A stretch of 64,000 nucleotides of DNA, from positions 1 to 64,000 of the forward strand of contig JAJQRF010000003.1 in NCBI GenBank assembly GCA_021228405.1, written 5' to 3'. Each line of letters opens with the position of its first letter. Position 1 is the first letter of the stretch. Made by a program: the position numbers and the translations under genes. Positions 45,093 to 53,848 of the stretch are shown here, piece after piece. The notes beneath the pieces were generated by a model. That model searched no databases and had not been told where the DNA came from. It saw nothing but the letters and a program-made list of their open reading frames with translations. The stretch is from Pyrinomonadaceae bacterium. Its GTDB lineage: Bacteria > Acidobacteriota > Blastocatellia > Pyrinomonadales > Pyrinomonadaceae.

Positions 45093-46562
45093 TCAGAGCT
45101 TTGACTTTAGAATCTCGTTGACAACTTTCGGATTCGCTTTGCCTTGCGATGCTTTCATTACTTGCCCGACAAAGAAACCGAAAAGCTTTTCGTTGCCGCC
45201 GCGATATGCGTTTACCTGATTTTCGTTATTTTTGATTATTTCGTCAACAATTTTTTCGATCGCGCCCGCATCCGAAACCTGCTCAAAACCTTTTTCCCTG
45301 ATGACATCGGCGGGCGATTTGCCCGTGTTGAAGCTTTCGACAATGATTTCCTTCGCCTGATTGTTGTTGATCTTGCCTTCGTCGAGCGTTTTGACGATCT
45401 CCGCAAAACTTTCAGCCGTCAATAACGATTCGTTCGCCCGCTTTCCCGAATTGTTCAATTCGCGGACGAATTCGGACAACATCAGATTCGCCGACGTGCG
45501 CGGATTGCCCGAAGCCTGCGCCGCCGTTTCGTAAAACGCGGCAATGTCTTTGTCGCCGATGATCTGCGAAGCGTCGTCGAACGACAAATTATATTCCGCC
45601 ATAAAACGGTCGCGCATCGCATCGGGCAATTCGGGCATTTGCGCCTTCATCGTTTCGATAAATTCTTTGGAAACGACGAGCGGCTGCAGATCGGGTTCGG
45701 GAAAATAACGGTAATCGTGCGCGTCTTCCTTTGAACGCATCACGCGGGTTTTATTGTTTTTCTCGTCCCACAAACGCGTTTCCTGGCTCACGCCTTCGCC
45801 CGCTTCGTGCGCCGCGATCTGTCTTTCGATCTCGTATTCGATCGCCTTCTGCATAAAGCGCACCGAGTTCAGATTCTTCAGTTCGACCTTATTGCGAAAC
45901 TTCTCTTCTCCTACTTTGCGCACCGAAACGTTCGCTTCACAACGTAAGTTTCCTTTCTCCATATCGGCATCACTCGCGCCGACCCATTGCAGAGCGCGGC
46001 GCACGTGATTGACATAATCATACGCCTGCCACGACGAACGGAAATCCGCTTTCGTGACGATCTCTCCGAGCGGAGTTCCCGCCCGGTTGAGATCGACGTA
46101 GGAATATTTGTCCGTTTCGGGCAAACCTTCGTGCACGTTTTTCCCCGCATCCTCTTCGAGGTGCATCCGCTCGATGCGGATCGTCATCGGCTTGAAATCC
46201 TTCGCGCGTCCGTGCTCGTCGCGCTCGGCGGTCATAATCACCAGTTCGCCGTCCGACGAAAACGGTTTGTCATACTGCGAAATCTGATAACCTTTCGGCA
46301 GATCGGGATAAAAATAATTCTTGCGCGAAAAGATCGACTGCTCGTTAATATTCAGCCCCAACGCCAACGCCGCCTTCGCGCCGTATTCGACGACCTTTTC
46401 ATTCAAAACCGGCAGAGCCCCCGGCAACCCCAGACAAACCGGACACGTATTCGCATTCGGCTCGTCCCCGAAACTCGTCGCACAACCGCAGAAAATCTTC
46501 GTTTCCGTCGCCAACTGCGCGTGAATCTCCATTCCAATAATCGCTTCCCAGCCTTCTTTCAT
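45093..46562 (-). CDS. gatB: Asp-tRNA(Asn)/Glu-tRNA(Gln) amidotransferase subunit B
   Basis: A 489-residue subunit that binds mischarged tRNA and activates the carboxylate in the GatCAB complex. Family blocks are all present: GMEIHAQLATETKIFCGC, CPVCLGLPGALPVLN, YPDLPKGYQISQYDKP, EEDAGKNVHE, DLNRAGTPLGEIVT, and the C-terminal YqeY-like helical tail ending KANPKVVNEIL. Start is taken at the ATG of MKEGWEAIIG because homologues begin there; an upstream start would put 26 bases inside hicB. The partners gatA and gatC are not in the window. It is immediately downstream of hicB on the same strand. Confidence 0.95.
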   Translation of the reverse strand: MKEGWEAIIGMEIHAQLATETKIFCGCATSFGDEPNANTCPVCLGLPGALPVLNEKVVEYGAKAALALGLNINEQSIFSRKNYFYPDLPKGYQISQYDKPFSSDGELVIMTAERDEHGRAKDFKPMTIRIERMHLEEDAGKNVHEGLPETDKYSYVDLNRAGTPLGEIVTKADFRSSWQAYDYVNHVRRALQWVGASDADMEKGNLRCEANVSVRKVGEEKFRNKVELKNLNSVRFMQKAIEYEIERQIAAHEAGEGVSQETRLWDEKNNKTRVMRSKEDAHDYRYFPEPDLQPLVVSKEFIETMKAQMPELPDAMRDRFMAEYNLSFDDASQIIGDKDIAAFYETAAQASGNPRTSANLMLSEFVRELNNSGKRANESLLTAESFAEIVKTLDEGKINNNQAKEIIVESFNTGKSPADVIREKGFEQVSDAGAIEKIVDEIIKNNENQVNAYRGGNEKLFGFFVGQVMKASQGKANPKVVNEILKSKL

Positions 46563-46575
46563 AAATGTTTTTTCT

Positions 46576-46890
46576 TTAAATCGATGCCAAACTTTCTTCA
46601 ATAAGTGAATTTAAACTTTTTCCTTTGAGCTTTGCTTTTCTGTATAAACGATTATACAGTTCCGGCGAAATTTGCAGAACGACCTTGCCCGAAAAAGGTT
46701 TATCCGGCTCTTCGTTTCGGTCGCGGCAAAACTCCAGATAATCTTCGACTGAATCTTCAAACGCTTTTTTTAATTCTTCGACGGAACTTCCCTGAAAGGT
46801 AATCACATCGCGGATATTGATGACTTCACCGTGAAAAACCTCGGTTTCATCATCAAATATCACGGTCGCTTCATAATCTTTATATTTCAT
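46576..46890 (-). CDS. hicB: HicB-family antitoxin
   Basis: 104 residues. The N-terminal HicB fold (YEATVIFDDETEVFHGEVIN, VITFQGSSVEELKKAFEDSVEDYLEF) is followed by a ribbon-helix-helix DNA-binding tail (FSGKVVLQISPELYNRLYRKAKLKG). The antitoxin neutralises HicA, an RNA-cleaving toxin, and represses its own promoter. It overlaps the end of the hicA frame by 11 bases, the normal HicAB arrangement. Because hicA is frameshifted, the module may no longer be active. Confidence 0.9.
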   Translation of the reverse strand: MKYKDYEATVIFDDETEVFHGEVINIRDVITFQGSSVEELKKAFEDSVEDYLEFCRDRNEEPDKPFSGKVVLQISPELYNRLYRKAKLKGKSLNSLIEESLASI

Positions 46891-47144
46891 CTTCTTTAAC
46901 TTCTGCCTCCGTCAAAAATCTCCGCATTGAAACAACCGCCCCTTTATCCGTTTCTTTGCGCGGATGCAGGCGATGAAAAACGGCTCTGACACCATTCAAC
47001 GCAATGCGGATTCTCGAACCGCGTCCTTCGCTTAATTCCGCACCCAAAAGCAACCAACAATTTTTCAACATCGCTCCATAAAATATTCGACCGCACCGGA
47101 TTTTCAAAAATATCCTTCAAGATTTGATGATGCTTTTTGTTCAC
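46880..47144 (-). pseudogene. hicA: HicA-family toxin, broken by a frameshift
   Basis: Two frames together give a complete HicA: MNKKHHQILKDIFENPVRSN and SDVEKLLVAFG in the first, then GAELSEGRGSRIRIALNGVR and VFHRLHPRKETDKGAVVS in the next. The dsRBD-like fold and the catalytic His in FHR-LH-PRKETDKG are typical. The break lies in a T4G3 run (plus strand 47043-47049, CCCAAAA), where one base too many shifts the frame; removal restores LVAFGAEL or LVALGAEL. An inactivated toxin with an intact antitoxin is biologically plausible, but a homopolymer sequencing error explains it equally well. Confidence 0.8.
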
Positions 47145-47276
47145 AGGCTACCTTTCCATAAAATAATAAACGCGGATTAAAGTTTAATCATAATCCGTGT
47201 TTTATTTTAGCATTCAAAAGAATTAAGTTTCATCAAAATAAAGCACTTCATCAATCAACATCTGTCTTCATATCTA

Positions 47277-48266
47277 TTAAGATTTAACTTCACCATTAAT
47301 TATATTAGGCTTTGTAATAGATAATTTGCTCTGAGTCGTATTCCACATAATGATATTTTCACCTCCATTTATCTTCATTTCCTTAGAATGTTCCATTTTA
47401 CGACCGACAATATAATTTGCCCACATTCTGGTAAGAGGTTTGATGAACCTCATATTCAAGCCAATAAATATTATTGCCCAAAGTAATTCTCCAAGAATGA
47501 TAAAATTTAATATATCGGCGTGTAGTAATGGATAAATTAAAGCGAGTATCAAATTTACAAAAAAGAATTCACGTAGAATTTCCGCGTCGTTCTTTGCAAT
47601 ATTCACACTTGCTTCGTTAAATTTGACATCTCCGCCTTCGTTAAAATCATGTATTTTTAATTCTGTATTTGAGCCGTCAACAACAAAATTAAAGACGACA
47701 CTTTTGTCTTTAACTAAATGCCCGATATTAAAAATTCTCTCAAATGATTTCCTGTCAAATTGAACTTCATTAACCTCAGTTACATTTATTTCCGGTTCAG
47801 GTTTCGGGTCTAGATAATTTTCGAGAATTACCAAATCATTTGGAAATTCAAAGCGTAATTTTTCATCTTTAACAACAACTTCTCCGGTATTTCTCACCTT
47901 ACACATTATAAATGACAGATTATTAACCTGATTGTGATTGTATGAAATCCCGATTCGGTCCTTAATTGGAGTTTCGTCTTTTGTAATCACGCCTTTTCTT
48001 TCTATTTCATATGATAATTCTTTTTCTTCCCTTCTTTCTTTTCGGCGATTTGAAAGATAGGTCGAAATAAACCCGAGTATTGCACCGAGTATTGCACCGA
48101 TTAATACCAAAATTAATTTATCTATAAAATCTTTATTTTGGGTATAAAACAGCGGATAATCATCGCGTTTAATGACCGTAACCGAATCATTTTGAGCATA
48201 AATAATCATTATCCCAATCCACATAAAAATTGTGAAAAATGGAATGATTTTTTGTAAAAATTTCAT
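47277..48266 (-). CDS. membrane protein of unknown function
   Basis: A 329-residue protein starting at MKFLQKIIPF behind GAGGAAAAAT; a TTG eight codons earlier is rejected. It has an N-terminal span (about 5-24), a second span (about 50-75, KLILVLIGAILGAILGFIS), a soluble domain of about 150 residues, and two closely spaced C-terminal spans (about 233-275). The soluble part (RKGVITKDETPIKDRIGIS, NTGEVVVKDEKLRFEFPN) looks like a beta-rich domain. The gene is more AT-rich than most neighbours and codon use differs, hinting at acquisition. No family was recognised. Confidence 0.65.
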   Translation of the reverse strand: MKFLQKIIPFFTIFMWIGIMIIYAQNDSVTVIKRDDYPLFYTQNKDFIDKLILVLIGAILGAILGFISTYLSNRRKERREEKELSYEIERKGVITKDETPIKDRIGISYNHNQVNNLSFIMCKVRNTGEVVVKDEKLRFEFPNDLVILENYLDPKPEPEINVTEVNEVQFDRKSFERIFNIGHLVKDKSVVFNFVVDGSNTELKIHDFNEGGDVKFNEASVNIAKNDAEILREFFFVNLILALIYPLLHADILNFIILGELLWAIIFIGLNMRFIKPLTRMWANYIVGRKMEHSKEMKINGGENIIMWNTTQSKLSITKPNIINGEVKS

Positions 48267-48329
48267 ATTTTTCCTCAAACTATCTAACAAAACGAACCTT
48301 TTGATAAGTTCTTTTTCTGATTCATATAT

Positions 48330-49232
48330 TTAATTTTCTACTAGACTCGCGTGCCAGTGGATGATGTGTCCGGTTTTTATGTCGAGTTCTTCTTTTTGGT
48401 AGGGCGCATAGCCTTCTTTTTCGATTTTCAGGGTAAATTTGCCGTATTCGACGGGTTTGAACAGATACTCGCCTTTGGTGTTGGTTTTGGTTGATTTGCC
48501 GAGTTCGACGATGGTTATGACTGCACCTTTGATCGGTTTTTCGTCTGCCGCATCTATCACCGAGCCTTTTAACTGGGTGACGGTGGTGTGCGAGTCGGTG
48601 ATTTCGCGGGCGGCGAGGTAGGCGTTGTAGAAATCGGGATGCGTCGTGCGGAAGTTTTTTACTAATCCATCCATTTGGTTTTTCAGGAGGTCGTTGCCCT
48701 GTCTGAAAAGTTGGACTAAGTTTGCGTTTTGGGTGCGGCGGCTGACAATCGCCGTGCGGGTGTTCGGGGTTTTGGAGGCGTATTCACCGATCGCGGTGTC
48801 GAACAGTGCGAGTTTTTGCGGAGTGATGCCGTAATCGCGGAGCGCGTCGATATTTTCTGCGGCGCGGTCGTGGATAATGCGGCAGACCGGCGCGAGGGCT
48901 TCGTCCCGCATTTTCGATAATTTGCTTAATGAATATTTTACTTCCGCTTTAAGGGTCGCGTTTTTGGTTGCCGAGGCAAATGAGCCGATGATGTCGGCAA
49001 AATCCGAGGCGGTTAAAGCTAAACTATTTTTGGCACTGGCTTTGTCGGCGGCGATCCCGGTCAGATTTACGTCGGCAAGTTGTGTCGTATTCAAAATCGA
49101 AGCAATAACGCTCTTAAAAACTATAATTAATGAAACAAGCGCAGGAACGGCGGCGACAATGCTTGCATTATCGTCTAAAATTTGTTCGGTCGTTCGGAAC
49201 ATCGTAAGTCTGGCTTCTTGTCTTATATTCAT
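48330..49232 (-). CDS. carboxypeptidase-regulatory-like domain protein
   Basis: 300 residues. The first 210 are mostly helical (RTTEQILDDNASIVAAVPAL to FRTTHPDFYNAYLAAREI) with no signal peptide; a hydrophobic helix at about 25-42 may be part of the bundle. Residues about 218-298 are a beta-sandwich of the carboxypeptidase-regulatory type (QLKGSVIDAADEKPIKGAVIT, TKTNTKGEYLFKPVEYGKFTLKI). Such two-part proteins are known as uncharacterised families in Bacteroidota and Acidobacteriota. The function is unknown. Confidence 0.75.
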   Translation of the reverse strand: MNIRQEARLTMFRTTEQILDDNASIVAAVPALVSLIIVFKSVIASILNTTQLADVNLTGIAADKASAKNSLALTASDFADIIGSFASATKNATLKAEVKYSLSKLSKMRDEALAPVCRIIHDRAAENIDALRDYGITPQKLALFDTAIGEYASKTPNTRTAIVSRRTQNANLVQLFRQGNDLLKNQMDGLVKNFRTTHPDFYNAYLAAREITDSHTTVTQLKGSVIDAADEKPIKGAVITIVELGKSTKTNTKGEYLFKPVEYGKFTLKIEKEGYAPYQKEELDIKTGHIIHWHASLVEN

Positions 49233-49616
49233 AACTTTATTTTCCTCACTTTTTTAAGTTGATTGGTTGTTTTTTTATAAAAATAAAGAAAAGATTTGCT
49301 GTTTTGTCCTTTGTTTCGTGCGAAAACAGCAATACTTCCGGAGATAAAGATGATTTCTATAAAAGGTGTTTGAAAAATCCGTAAAACGTCAAAGAAATTT
49401 TCGTTTGTGTACCTTCTTAACCGAACGAACCTTTGTTTTTTGAAGTGTTCGGCAAGCCGGACGGACAAAAAACTGAAGTTTGTATAGTTTTCTCAAACGA
49501 TTTCTTCGGTGTTTACGGCATCAGAGCCGCCGAAACGGATGATCTATTGCTTGAAACTACCCATTACTCGACAAAATTTACCTTTTGAATCGCCGGCAAA
49601 GGCGATTCCAAAGCGG
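49233..49616. other. non-coding gap with a small hairpin
   Basis: 384 bases without a supported gene. A short dyad AATCGCC/GGCGATT (49588-49607) sits just before the tandem array at 49617. Nothing else is recognised. Confidence 0.5.
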
Positions 49617-49784
49617 ACAAAGTGAATTTTTTAATGAACAAAGCCGATTTCTTTACCGACGAAGTGAATTTCTTTGGCGGCAAAGTGAATTTCTTTACCG
49701 ACAAAGTGAATTTCTTTACCGACAAAGTGAATTTCTTAACCGACAAAGTGAATTTCTTTACCGGCAAAGTGAATTTCACGGCTG
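49617..49784. repeat. 21-bp tandem repeat array, eight units
   Basis: Eight consecutive 21-bp units with consensus ACAAAGTGAATTTCTTTACC plus one base, from 49617 to 49784. The central units are nearly identical and the outer ones diverge. Degenerate units with the same spacing continue to about 49880. Since 21 is a multiple of three, reading frames stay open on both strands (plus: VNFFTDK heptads; minus: KKFTLSV heptads). A plus-strand frame 49622-49942 exists but has no ribosome-binding site and no known fold. I treat the array as non-coding repeat DNA. The stretch 49785-50253 has no other feature. Confidence 0.8.
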
Positions 49785-50253
49785 TCATTGTCGATTTCAT
49801 TAACGAAAATCTCGATTTCATAACCGACAATCCCGATTACGAAGCCGACAATTTGCATTTCATCTACGACAACGGCAGTTTCGCGCCCGCTAATTCCTTT
49901 TTCCTTAAGATAAATTGCGATTTCTTTATAAATAAAGCCTAAAACTACGATGTCAAAGATCAAATCCTTACGGCAAAACCCCGAAAATTCGGAATAAATT
50001 ATCGTAAACGGGGGTTAATGCTTTAATGATTTGATTGAGGTTAGCATTATTTTATTTTTTGTGTCAATAAAAATTTTGTTTTTATATATTGACACGGCTA
50101 AATCGGCAAAATGCACGGAATAATAGTTAATAACGGAAAGGTATCAGTTGATAACGGATAGTTGGCAACGGATAACGGGTTTTTGAAGATGTGCCGCGTG
50201 TTTTCTTGTTTGAGGTCGGGTTTGGAAATGGACGGAATGAGTGGGAAAGTGCA

Positions 50254-50308
50254 GAGTCCCTTCTTTAGAAGGCTATTCGCCGACGATAGCCGCCTGAAGG
50301 CGGGACTC
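50254..50308. repeat. palindromic intergenic repeat, family A, copy 3
   Basis: GAGTCCC (50254-50260) and GGGACTC (50302-50308) enclose the CGCCTGAAGGCG core shared with copies 1 and 2, in the opposite orientation. It lies eight bases after the stop of the exported protein at 50316-50837, as copy 1 lies behind the GntR gene, so a transcript-end role fits both. Confidence 0.7.
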
Positions 50309-50315
50309 CGGGCTT

Positions 50316-50837
50316 TTATCTGCGCGGCATCGGTCTGATGACCACGTTCGGGCGATTGAAACGCGGGTTGGTTTGAATGTTTGTAAACGACCAAAGACGC
50401 GTTCCGTTGTCGTATTGCGGATAAGAACGGCGGAAGAAACGATTCGTCACGTTGAGATCGGGAAAACCGTAGGATTGAAAGCCGTAACCGTAGCCGGGCG
50501 CGTAATACGGTTGATTGTTTAACCGATTATTGTAAAAGTTTTGGCGTTGGACGGCTTCATACTGCTGACGGGCGGCATCGATTTGCGCTCTTTCGTATTG
50601 TTCGGCGCGAAGACGGGCGGAGAGTTCGGCAGTTTCGCGTTTGCGTTCGGCTTCGCGGCGTTCAAGTTCTTCGGGCGACGGCATTCCGAGCCGTTTATAG
50701 TTCTCGCGATACTCACGTTCCGCTTTCACACGCGCCTGCCGATACTTTTCAAGGTCGGCGTTCGTCACCGTGCGCGTTTGCGCGAAAGCCGAAAGCGTCG
50801 AAATTAAAAATAAGATCGAAAAAATCAAATACTTCAT
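50316..50837 (-). CDS. small exported protein, coiled-coil and Tyr/Asn/Arg-rich
   Basis: 173 residues from MKYLIFSILF (signal peptide, SAFAQ). AGAGGTGAAATAT precedes this ATG; the longer frame upstream is rejected. Residues about 25-95 are a highly charged helix (LEKYRQARVKAEREYRENYK, EELERREAERKRETAELSA) probably forming a coiled coil. The rest is low-complexity Tyr/Asn/Gly/Pro/Arg (NNQPYYAPGYGYGFQSYGF). No family recognised. Proteins of this kind are often cell-envelope or matrix components, but that is a guess. Confidence 0.65.
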   Translation of the reverse strand: MKYLIFSILFLISTLSAFAQTRTVTNADLEKYRQARVKAEREYRENYKRLGMPSPEELERREAERKRETAELSARLRAEQYERAQIDAARQQYEAVQRQNFYNNRLNNQPYYAPGYGYGFQSYGFPDLNVTNRFFRRSYPQYDNGTRLWSFTNIQTNPRFNRPNVVIRPMPRR

Positions 50838-51010
50838 ATATTTCACCTCTGTTTTTTTCTGATGATAGCACGGCGATTTCGATTTTGTGAAGAAAAAGCA
50901 TCGGAACCACGGATTTTCACGGATAAACACGGATATATTTTTGATTATTTGCGGTTTCAATGCTTTTTCTGCAATCGTTTAAGCTCTCCGACAATATTTT
51001 GTTGGATTAA

Positions 51011-51160
51011 ATAAAAACACCCCTCCTTTGAAAGGAGCGGTGACACGAAGTGTTGGGGTGGTTGTCATGCGATTAATTATTCAATTGATTAAGCTTGAAA
51101 TGAAATCACCCCGTCCGCGAACGCGTCCACTCCTCCTTTGAAAGGAGGAGTGTTTTTTTT
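51011..51160. repeat. 150-bp element with CCTCCTTTGAAAGGAG termini
   Basis: Two hairpins of the same wording (CTCCTTTGAAAGGAG at about 51022-51036, and ACTCCTCCTTTGAAAGGAGG continuing AGT at 51129-51151) flank a 90-base centre. The outer ends AAAAACAC and GTGTTTTTTTT are complementary. It behaves like a MITE or REP doublet. Each hairpin is next to a T or A run, so either could terminate transcription: the left one downstream of btuB on the minus strand. The region 50838-51193 has no gene. Confidence 0.65.
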
Positions 51161-51193
51161 GGTTTTATTTAATGTTGCGGGAGTGTTTAGTCG

Positions 51194-53566
51194 TTAAAAG
51201 CCGAAGCTGACACCGATTCTGCCGTTGATTCCGGCGGTGCGGAAGCCGTTTTCGTAATATTCGTTGTCGAAAAGGTTTTCGATCGTGCCGAAGATGCGAA
51301 GATTTAGTTTTTCAGAGCGAAACGGGATCGTATAACCCGTTGTCAGATCGGCGCGGCGGTTTCCGTCAAAGCGGTAAACGTAAGTTTGAAACGTGCTGTT
51401 GCTAAAGATCGGCGCGAGATAACTACTCGTAGCGAGGAAATCGAAATTTACCCACAAACGGTCGAAACGCTGATTAAACACAAGCGTAAACTGGCGTTCG
51501 GGAATGCCGAGCGTGGAAAGATTCGGGTTTCCCGTGACCTGCGGGACGCGTTGATCGCTGTTCGTGTAGGTGTATGACGCGAAAATATCGGTCGAGGCGG
51601 TCGCTTTCACGTTTGCGCTGAACTCTGCGCCGCGGGCGATCCCGCCTTTCGTGTTTAGGTAGCCGCCGAAAGGTCTTACGGTCGTGCCGATGTTCGGAAC
51701 GACGTTGCCGAAACCGATGGTGTCGATCAGTTTCGTGTAAAAGTAAACTGCCGTGAGTTTCGCTTTATTGTTAAAGAGATTTTGTTCGATGCCCGCATCG
51801 TATGCGATGGATTTTTCGGGTTTTAAGCCGGGGTCGCCGAGCGCAACGAACGAAGGTGTGCCGAAACTGCTGTAAAACGTGCCGAATCTTTCATAGAGCG
51901 ACGGCACGCGGTAGCCGTTTCCGACGTGTGCGCGGAGTTTTGTTTTCGTTTTTTCGACAAAATACGAAATTGCGCCGTCGAAGGTGTAAGCGTTGGGCGG
52001 ATTTTCGAGCGTTACGTTCGAGTAAGGAGCGTTATTTAAACTGAAATCAGGCGTTTTTAAAGTGAAAATTTGTGCGCGGAAACCGCCCGCAAGCTGTAAG
52101 TTGCCGTCGAGAAGGCTTACCAAATCCTGCGCGTAAAATGTGTTGCTCGATTGTTTCGCGCGGGTGAAAAAGTTTTGCGTTCCGTTCGGTGTAAAACCTT
52201 CGTTGCCGAAGTTTTCCTGCTCAAACTCGTAGCCGAACGTGATTTCGTTATAACGATTCGGCGTAAAGTTAAAGTTTCCGTTCGCCGTCTGAATCGTGCC
52301 GTCGAAACGCGCATCGGACGCGCTTTGAAAGCCGGTGCCGAGCACTCCGTTTTCGTTTCTGCGCTCGGTTCTCAAGCCCGAATAAAGTCCCCGGAAAACC
52401 AACTTACTGTTTATTACTTGTGTTAAGACGATTTGCCCGTTGAAGAAATTCGATCTTTGAAAGTTGTCGGGGTCGTTTGCGTCGGCGGTGAAATTTACTT
52501 TCGGATTTGCATCGATTATTTGAGCATTATTGTTCGGCAACGTGCCGAAGGTGTCGGGGCTTGAATTTAACTTCACGAATGCGTCGGAGAAGAAAAACCG
52601 CGCGGAAATGTTTGTGTTTTCAAACGGATTGTATTCGACGCGCGATTGAAAGTTCGTATTGTTCGCGTCGTCGTCTTTATCGATTCCTTCGGTGTAAGCG
52701 GTGCGCGACACGCCGACATTAAAGCCGAATTTGTCGGCTCCATACGATGTGTTGCCGCGAAAACGCGATAATCCCAAACCGCCGAACGCTCCGCCGACCT
52801 GTCCGTGCCATCCGCTTTCGGGTTTCGGCGTGATGAAGTCGATCGTGCCGCCGATCGCGTTCGTTCCATACAAAGAACTGCCAGAACCACGCAAAACTTC
52901 GACTCTGCTCACGCTTGTTAAAGTGAAATCCGAGAGAAACGGCGAAGCGTCGCCCGTAATGGCGGAAGCATCGCGGAATCGAACGCCGTCGAGCAGAATT
53001 GCGGTGTCCTGATTGCGAAGTCCGCGCGTTTTAACCGTCGCCGTTCTGCCGAATCCGCCGAGTTGTTGGACGCGAAAGCCCGGAATCGTGCGTAAAGATT
53101 CGACCAAAGCAAAATCCGCACGGTCGCGCATTTCCTGTCCGTCGATAACGTTGACGGTTTTAGAAACTTCTTCGAGCGTTTGTTTTGAATCTGCTGAAAC
53201 TGTGACTGTTTCAGAAATTTCGCCTTTGTCATAACTTATATTCAATTGAACATTTTTAGTTTGTCCTTCTACTAATGTGATCTGTTGTTCATCTTGCAAA
53301 ATAACATCACTTATATCTGCACCTGCGAAAATCGAATAGTCACCACTCGGAATATTCTCAAATCGAAAGTTTCCTTTATTATCTACGACCTTATTAAAAC
53401 TTTTAGTTTCATTACTCTTTGAGGTTAAAAAAACTGTAATTTTCATACCATCTTTAAATGGTTTCCCTTTTACAATACCTATGACTGTTGCGCCCGTTTG
53501 CGCGAAGATGCCGATTGCTAAAAAGCAAATTAAACTTAATATTTTTATTCCTTTATATATGTTCAT
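51194..53566 (-). CDS. btuB: TonB-dependent cobalamin receptor
   Basis: A 790-residue outer-membrane receptor from MNIYKGIKILS (signal peptide, GIFAQ). AGGAG lies five bases before this ATG; the longer frame runs through the riboswitch region and is rejected. A carboxypeptidase-regulatory-like extension (about 25-110) precedes the plug (about 120-235; VRDRADFALVESLRTIPGFRV-type, TAILLDGVRFRDAS, LYGTNAIGGTIDF) and the 22-strand barrel ending NGRIGVSFGF with terminal Phe. The gene sits behind a cobalamin riboswitch and next to btuFCD, so cobalamin is the well-supported substrate, even though the sequence alone would also fit siderophores. Confidence 0.88.
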   Translation of the reverse strand: MNIYKGIKILSLICFLAIGIFAQTGATVIGIVKGKPFKDGMKITVFLTSKSNETKSFNKVVDNKGNFRFENIPSGDYSIFAGADISDVILQDEQQITLVEGQTKNVQLNISYDKGEISETVTVSADSKQTLEEVSKTVNVIDGQEMRDRADFALVESLRTIPGFRVQQLGGFGRTATVKTRGLRNQDTAILLDGVRFRDASAITGDASPFLSDFTLTSVSRVEVLRGSGSSLYGTNAIGGTIDFITPKPESGWHGQVGGAFGGLGLSRFRGNTSYGADKFGFNVGVSRTAYTEGIDKDDDANNTNFQSRVEYNPFENTNISARFFFSDAFVKLNSSPDTFGTLPNNNAQIIDANPKVNFTADANDPDNFQRSNFFNGQIVLTQVINSKLVFRGLYSGLRTERRNENGVLGTGFQSASDARFDGTIQTANGNFNFTPNRYNEITFGYEFEQENFGNEGFTPNGTQNFFTRAKQSSNTFYAQDLVSLLDGNLQLAGGFRAQIFTLKTPDFSLNNAPYSNVTLENPPNAYTFDGAISYFVEKTKTKLRAHVGNGYRVPSLYERFGTFYSSFGTPSFVALGDPGLKPEKSIAYDAGIEQNLFNNKAKLTAVYFYTKLIDTIGFGNVVPNIGTTVRPFGGYLNTKGGIARGAEFSANVKATASTDIFASYTYTNSDQRVPQVTGNPNLSTLGIPERQFTLVFNQRFDRLWVNFDFLATSSYLAPIFSNSTFQTYVYRFDGNRRADLTTGYTIPFRSEKLNLRIFGTIENLFDNEYYENGFRTAGINGRIGVSFGF

Positions 53567-53594
53567 TATTTCTCCTGTTTCCGCCCAGCGCGGA

Positions 53595-53775
53595 AAGCGG
53601 GTCAATTGCCTCAACAAACGGCGCAAAGTTCCAGACTTTTCATTTATCATTGAACATTTATCATTTATCGGACGGCTCCTGATAATTGATAAATGTTCAA
53701 TGATAAATGTATTCACTGTTGCGTGGGCAGTGCCGTGATCTCAACGGACTTCCTTTGCGGCGTTTGCCGTAATCA
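53595..53775 (-). promoter_or_regulatory. cobalamin riboswitch upstream of btuB
   Basis: Read on the minus strand, GGAAGTCCGTTGAGATCACG followed by GCACTGCCCACGCAACAGTG matches the aptamer core of cobalamin riboswitches (GGGAA..GGTGAGAATCC..GCTGCCCGCAACTGT). A diverged B12 box (AGTCTGGAACTTTGCGCC) follows after about 75 bases. Between the two lies a 23-bp perfect inverted repeat (53641-53663 with 53687-53709) occupying the variable peripheral position. It should reduce btuB expression when cobalamin is plentiful. The bounds are approximate. The rest of the btuB-btuD gap (53776-53848) is an AT-rich, self-complementary stretch with ATTACGAATT repeats. Confidence 0.8.
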
Positions 53776-53848
53776 ATTACGAATTTCAAATTACGAATTA
53801 CGAATGAATGAGTATCTTTTTATAATTCGTAATTGATAATTCGTAATA

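Noticed and set aside
49622-49942. Open frame through the 49617 tandem array as a real gene
   Set aside because: The 21-bp period keeps frames open on both strands. No ribosome-binding site or homology supports either strand.
50098-50394. Minus-strand open frame overlapping the end of the exported-protein gene
   Set aside because: It runs through a family A palindrome and the 3' end of a supported gene, and has no recognisable features.
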